7,223 bases of DNA. Origin: DASRWD01 sp044507975 (lineage in GTDB: Bacteria > Deinococcota > Deinococci > Deinococcales > Trueperaceae). Location of the stretch: contig JBIQIQ010000125.1 of NCBI GenBank assembly GCA_044507975.1, forward strand, positions 1 through 7,223, read 5' to 3'. Below are positions 4,621 through 7,223 of the stretch, piece after piece. Positions within the stretch are counted from its first letter, which is position 1. Each line of letters opens with the position of its first letter. Position numbers and translations under genes: made by a program. The notes beneath the pieces were generated by a model, which ran no database searches, was not told where the DNA came from, and saw only the letters and a program-made list of their open reading frames with translations.

Positions 4621-5751
4621 CTAGCCCCGTGGGTCGAGCGCGTCGCGCAGGGCGTCGCCCACGAGGTTGAACCCCAGCACGACGAGCACGATGGCCAGCC
4701 CCGGGAACGTCGCCACGTGCGGCGCCACCGCCAGGTACTCGCGGCCGCGCGCCAACATCAGCCCCCACTCCGGCTGAGGGGGCCTCGCGCCCAGGCCCAG
4801 GAAGCCGAGGCCGGCGGCGAAGAGGATGGCGATCGCCATCTGCAGCGAAGACTGCACGATGATCGGTGCGAGCGAGTTGGGGATCACGTGCCGCGCGAGG
4901 GTCGACAGGCGGGCGCGCCCGAGGGCGCCGGCGGCCTCGACGAACTCGCGCTGCTTCACCGAGAGCACGCTGCCGCGCGCCAGGCGCGCGTAGACGGGGA
5001 TGGACGCGATGCCGACCGCGATCATCACGTTGTTGAGCCCGGTCCCGAAGGTCGCCACCAGCACGATCGCGAGCAGGATGCCAGGGAAGGCCAGCATGAT
5101 GTCGACGATGCGCTGCACGACGAGGTCGATGGTGCCGCCGAGGAACGCCGAGATGGCCCCGAGGGGCACCCCTATGCCCACCCCGATGGCGACGGCGATC
5201 AGCCCGATGAAGAGCGATATCCAGGCCCCGTGCACGAGCCGGGAGAACAGGTCGCGGCCCTGCTCGTCGGTGCCGAGCAGGTGGAACTTGACGGGGCCGT
5301 CGACGCCGAAGAGCTTGAGGTCGGACCGGATGAGCCCGCCCAGCCACTCGTAGCGGTCGCCCCGCACGAAGAGCTTCACCGGGTAGGCGACGCTCTCGTC
5401 GATCGTCACGCCGCCAACCGGCGTGCGCGAGGAGGGGGACACCCAGATCCCGAGCTGGCCCTCCGGCCCCCTGAAGCTGACCCCGGTGCCCGGCGGCAGG
5501 TAGGTGGTGCGGAGGCTCTGCTGCGCCGGCGGGTAGGGCGCCAGGAACGGCGCGAAGGCGACGACCACCAGGAACAGCCCGATGATGACGAGGCCGACGA
5601 TGGCCAGCGGGCTCTTCGCCAGGCGACGGCGCCACTTGGGCGTCCGCTTGCGCCGGGCCGAGCGGGCGGCGTCGGCGACGGGGTCTACCGGCGAGCGCGT
5701 CGCCGCCTTCACGGCGGCGTCGGCGCCGCCCTGGTCGCGGGGCTCAGTCAT
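4621..5751 (-). CDS. ABC transporter permease, DppC/OppC type
   Basis: This 376-residue inner-membrane subunit belongs to a peptide/opine/nickel-type importer. A basic cytoplasmic N-terminus (SARRKRTPKWRRRLAKSP, 31-48) leads into the first membrane helix (about 49-70), as in the OppC N-terminal domain. Residues 71-157 form an enlarged external loop, followed by HLLGTDEQGRDLFSRLVHGAWIS, the hallmark at the start of the permease core. Further helices follow, including 178-202 and 218-234. The EAA loop that contacts the ATPase is REFVEAAGALGRARLSTLARHVIPNSLAPII (268-298). The C-terminus FNLVGDALRDALDPR is typical. The ATG at 5751 overlaps the end of the upstream permease gene by 8 bp (ATGACTGA), with GAGGA at 5758-5762 as ribosome-binding site, so the two are translationally coupled. 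No ATPase gene follows: the next gene is convergent. Confidence 0.95.
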   Translation of the reverse strand: MTEPRDQGGADAAVKAATRSPVDPVADAARSARRKRTPKWRRRLAKSPLAIVGLVIIGLFLVVVAFAPFLAPYPPAQQSLRTTYLPPGTGVSFRGPEGQLGIWVSPSSRTPVGGVTIDESVAYPVKLFVRGDRYEWLGGLIRSDLKLFGVDGPVKFHLLGTDEQGRDLFSRLVHGAWISLFIGLIAVAIGVGIGVPLGAISAFLGGTIDLVVQRIVDIMLAFPGILLAIVLVATFGTGLNNVMIAVGIASIPVYARLARGSVLSVKQREFVEAAGALGRARLSTLARHVIPNSLAPIIVQSSLQMAIAILFAAGLGFLGLGARPPQPEWGLMLARGREYLAVAPHVATFPGLAIVLVVLGFNLVGDALRDALDPRG

Positions 5752-6664
5752 AGCGGATCCTCGGGTCGATGGCGCCGTAGAGCATGTCGACGACGATGTT
5801 CACGACGATGAAGCTGATGGCGATGAGCAGCACGGCCCCCTGGACCACCGGGTAGTCGCGCGTGAGGATCGAGTCGACCAGGAGCCGCCCGATGCCGGGC
5901 CAGGTGAAGACCGTCTCGGTGAGCACGGCGCCCGCCATCAGCTGACCGAACTGCAGGCCCCCGATCGTCACGACAGGGATGAGCGCGTTCTTGAGGGCGT
6001 GCTTGAGGGTCACGCGCTGCGACCTCAGGCCCTTGGCGCGTGCCGTCCGCACGTAGTCCTGGTTGAAGACCTCGAGCAGAGACGAGCGGGTCATGCGCGC
6101 GATGATCGCCAGCGACGACACCCCGAGCGTGATGGCCGGCAGCACCAGGTGCGCGAACGTGCCCCTGCCCGCCACCGGGAACCAGCCCTGGCCGACCGAG
6201 AAGTAGAGGATGGCGAGCAGCCCGAACCAGAACGTCGGCATCGATACGCCGACCAGCGCGAGGAACGTCACGACGACGTCCACCCAGGTGTTGCGGTAGA
6301 CGGCGCTGAGCACGCCGGCGACGATGCCGAGCACGGCTGCCACGAGGATGGCCGCGGCGGCGAGCTCCAGGGTGGCGGGGAAGAAGCGCCCGAGGTCCTC
6401 GAGGACGGGTCGGCTCGTGCGGGTCGAGGTGCCGAGGTCGCCCTGCGCCAGGCTGCCGAGGAAGATCCCGAACTGCTCGAGGGGAGACCTGTCGAGGCCG
6501 AAGCGTACGCGGATGCGCTCGACCGTCTCCTGGTTGGCGAACTCGCCGGCCAGCAGGAGCGCCGGGTCGCCGGGCGCCAGCCGGACCATCGCGAAGACGA
6601 TGACGATGACGCCGAACACGGCCGGGAGCGCGCTGAGGACGCGCCTCAGCAGGTAGGTGAACAA
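5744..6664 (-). CDS. ABC transporter permease, DppB/OppB type
   Basis: This 306-residue inner-membrane subunit is paired with the DppC-type subunit below it to form the translocation pore. The family opening is clear: MFTYLLRRVLSALPAVFGVIV, followed by VRLAPGDPA (27-35). The segment RFGLDRSPLEQFGIFLGSLAQGDLGTS (54-80) is the usual external amphipathic region. Membrane helices lie at about 9-27, 98-121, 130-155, 172-190, 229-250 and 275-296. The EAA loop is DYVRTARAKGLRSQRVTLKHALKNALIPVV (203-232). TVFTWPGIGRLLVDSILTRDYPVVQG and the C-terminal YGAIDPRIRYD are characteristic. The start is a TTG at 6664, chosen because GAGGTGA (6668-6674) lies just upstream and the family N-terminus begins there. 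The ATPases and most of the binding protein are outside the window, so the substrate (peptide, glutathione-like or other) is unknown. Confidence 0.95.
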   Translation of the reverse strand: MFTYLLRRVLSALPAVFGVIVIVFAMVRLAPGDPALLLAGEFANQETVERIRVRFGLDRSPLEQFGIFLGSLAQGDLGTSTRTSRPVLEDLGRFFPATLELAAAAILVAAVLGIVAGVLSAVYRNTWVDVVVTFLALVGVSMPTFWFGLLAILYFSVGQGWFPVAGRGTFAHLVLPAITLGVSSLAIIARMTRSSLLEVFNQDYVRTARAKGLRSQRVTLKHALKNALIPVVTIGGLQFGQLMAGAVLTETVFTWPGIGRLLVDSILTRDYPVVQGAVLLIAISFIVVNIVVDMLYGAIDPRIRYD

Positions 6665-6701
6665 GGCTCACCTCGCTCCATGGCGGCGCTGCGGCAGGAG
6701 G

Positions 6702-6753
6702 TCAGATAGGGATATGGACCGTAGGTTCTCAAGACTGGCCGCTCAGATAGGGA
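6702..6753. repeat. Direct repeat of an 11-mer in the binding-protein/permease spacer
   Basis: TCAGATAGGGA occurs at 6702-6712 and 6743-6753, with starts 41 bp apart. The core GATAGGG appears a third time at 6768-6774, partly forming the loop of the adjacent hairpin. On the coding (-) strand the repeats read TCCCTATCTGA. In a 140-bp spacer this recurrence is unlikely to be chance, but its function is unknown. Binding sites for a regulator, or remnants of duplication, are both possible. Confidence 0.6.
6703..6732 (-). promoter_or_regulatory. Weak candidate internal promoter for the permease genes
   Basis: On the - strand TTGAGA (6732-6727, 5 of 6 to the -35 consensus) is followed after 18 bp by TATCTG (6708-6703, only 3 of 6 to the -10 consensus). 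It would start transcription upstream of the TTG start at 6664 and leave room for its ribosome-binding site. The -10 match is poor and overlaps the repeated 11-mer, so this is only a suggestion. Confidence 0.2.
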
Positions 6754-6787
6754 ACCGGTGACCGCCCGATAGGGGGCGGTCACCGGT
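6754..6787 (-). terminator. Strong stem-loop between the substrate-binding-protein and permease genes
   Basis: The arms ACCGGTGACCGCCC (6754-6767) and GGGCGGTCACCGGT (6774-6787) are perfect 14-bp complements around a 6-nt loop. It begins 17 nt after the stop of the binding-protein gene (6805-6807, - strand). Downstream on that strand the sequence is TTCCCTATCTG, a poor U-tract, so full intrinsic termination is doubtful. In many binding-protein-dependent importers a stem-loop at this place protects the upstream mRNA from 3' decay or terminates part of the transcripts, giving more binding protein than permease. That role is inferred from position and structure. Confidence 0.7.
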
Positions 6788-6804
6788 GGGGAGCTCAGGG
6801 TCGC

Positions 6805-7223
6805 TCAGTCGAGGCTGGCTTTGAGGGCGAGCACGCGCTCGCTGGGGTGGATGACGAGGCCCTGGACGGCCGTGTTCACGGCGACGAGCTGGGTCTCGCT
6901 GTGGAGGAACAGCCACGGCGCGTCCTCGTGGATGATCTGGAGCGCCTGGGCGTAGAGGTCGGAGCGGCCGGCCTCGTCCGTGGTCGTGCGCGCCTCGTCG
7001 AGGAGGGCGTCGACCTCGGGGTTGGTGTAGAACGAGCGGTTCGAGCCGGCGGGCACGTGCTCGCTGGTGTGGAACAGAGCGAACAGGCCGTAGTCGGCGT
7101 CACCCGTGTCGGTGCCCCAGCCGAGCATGGCCATGGGTACCTGGTTCGTGTCGGCCGGCTGGCTCGTGGCCTCGAGGTAGGCGGACCACTCGAGCGTCTC
7201 GATCTGCGCGTCGATGCCGACCT
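6805..7223 (-). CDS. Extracellular solute-binding protein family 5 (SBP_bac_5, DppA/OppA type), C-terminal part
   Basis: The frame is open to the right edge and encodes the last 138 residues of a periplasmic or surface solute-binding protein, normally about 500-600 residues long. It begins VGIDAQIETLEWSAYLEATSQPADTNQVPM. Next come MLGWGTDTGDADYGLFALFHTSE and NRSFYTNPEVDALLDEARTTTDEAGRSDLYAQALQIIHEDAPWLFLHSETQLVAVN. These match the C-terminal lobe of family 5, including the characteristic GW-x-x-D-x-x-D-x-D-Y segment, the helix starting YxNPEVDALL, and the IIHEDAPWLFL strand. The true start and signal peptide are off the right edge; the ATG at 7134 is internal. The protein would capture peptides or a related solute and deliver it to the two permeases downstream. 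The 140-bp gap to the first permease holds a strong hairpin and a repeated 11-mer. Confidence 0.93.
   Translation of the reverse strand, partial: VGIDAQIETLEWSAYLEATSQPADTNQVPMAMLGWGTDTGDADYGLFALFHTSEHVPAGSNRSFYTNPEVDALLDEARTTTDEAGRSDLYAQALQIIHEDAPWLFLHSETQLVAVNTAVQGLVIHPSERVLALKASLD

Noticed and set aside
4454..5635. - strand open frame (393 codons) overlapping the DppC-type gene in another frame
   Set aside because: It is a frame-shifted reading of the permease gene. The Pro/Arg/Gly-rich product has no membrane helices, while the correct frame gives a full permease.
5748..6671. - strand open frame starting with GTG at 6671, next to the DppB-type start
   Set aside because: It is a different frame over the same DNA. 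Its GTG lies within the ribosome-binding region of the true TTG start at 6664, and only the TTG frame encodes a permease.
5582..6709. + strand open frame (375 codons) opposite the DppB-type gene
   Set aside because: It is an antisense shadow with an Arg/Asp/Glu/His-rich product and no family signal.

Overview
The window is a very GC-rich bacterial chromosomal segment from a draft or metagenome assembly, since it contains a run of exactly 100 N. It carries ordinary catabolic and transport genes. The best guess for the organism is Deinococcota, possibly a Trueperaceae-like lineage. That rests on general resemblance of the proteins and on one clear leaderless promoter (a TANNNT -10 box 6 nt before an ATG, an arrangement known to be common in Deinococcus). 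It is an inference, and a high-GC actinobacterium or Chloroflexota cannot be excluded from sequence reading alone.

Layout from left to right. (1) 1-546, + strand: the C-terminal part of an IclR-family regulator whose DNA-binding half lies off the left edge. (2) 1991-543, - strand: a two-gene run of a small MSMEG_6728/Pyr_excise-type protein followed by an arginase/agmatinase-superfamily ureohydrolase. The ureohydrolase meets the regulator tail-to-tail, and one palindromic CTAG supplies both stop codons. (3) 1992-2121: a 130-bp divergent region rich in small inverted repeats. (4) 2122-3777, + strand: a complete urocanate hydratase, hutU. (5) 3778-4620: a leaderless promoter and a gene for a small exported protein of unknown function. 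The gene start is duplicated around the 100-N gap by an exact 55-bp repeat, which looks like an assembly-join artefact. (6) 7223-4621, - strand: an oligopeptide-type ABC importer in the order substrate-binding protein (C-terminus only), DppB-type permease, DppC-type permease. A strong 14-bp-stem hairpin lies between the binding-protein gene and the permeases, and the two permease genes overlap by 8 bp.

How the genes work together. HutU performs the second step of histidine degradation. The ureohydrolase could act on a guanidino or formimino compound, but its motifs resemble the agmatinase-like GGDDS group rather than HutG, so a shared pathway is not established. The importer would bring in peptides or a related solute; its ATPases are not in the window. 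The IclR fragment may regulate one of these catabolic units, but nothing visible ties it to a particular one.

I found no convincing undescribed system. The most useful observations are the spurious scaffold gap, the leaderless promoter of the exported protein, the hairpin and repeated 11-mer in the importer operon, and the His-to-Asp change in the ureohydrolase metal site.
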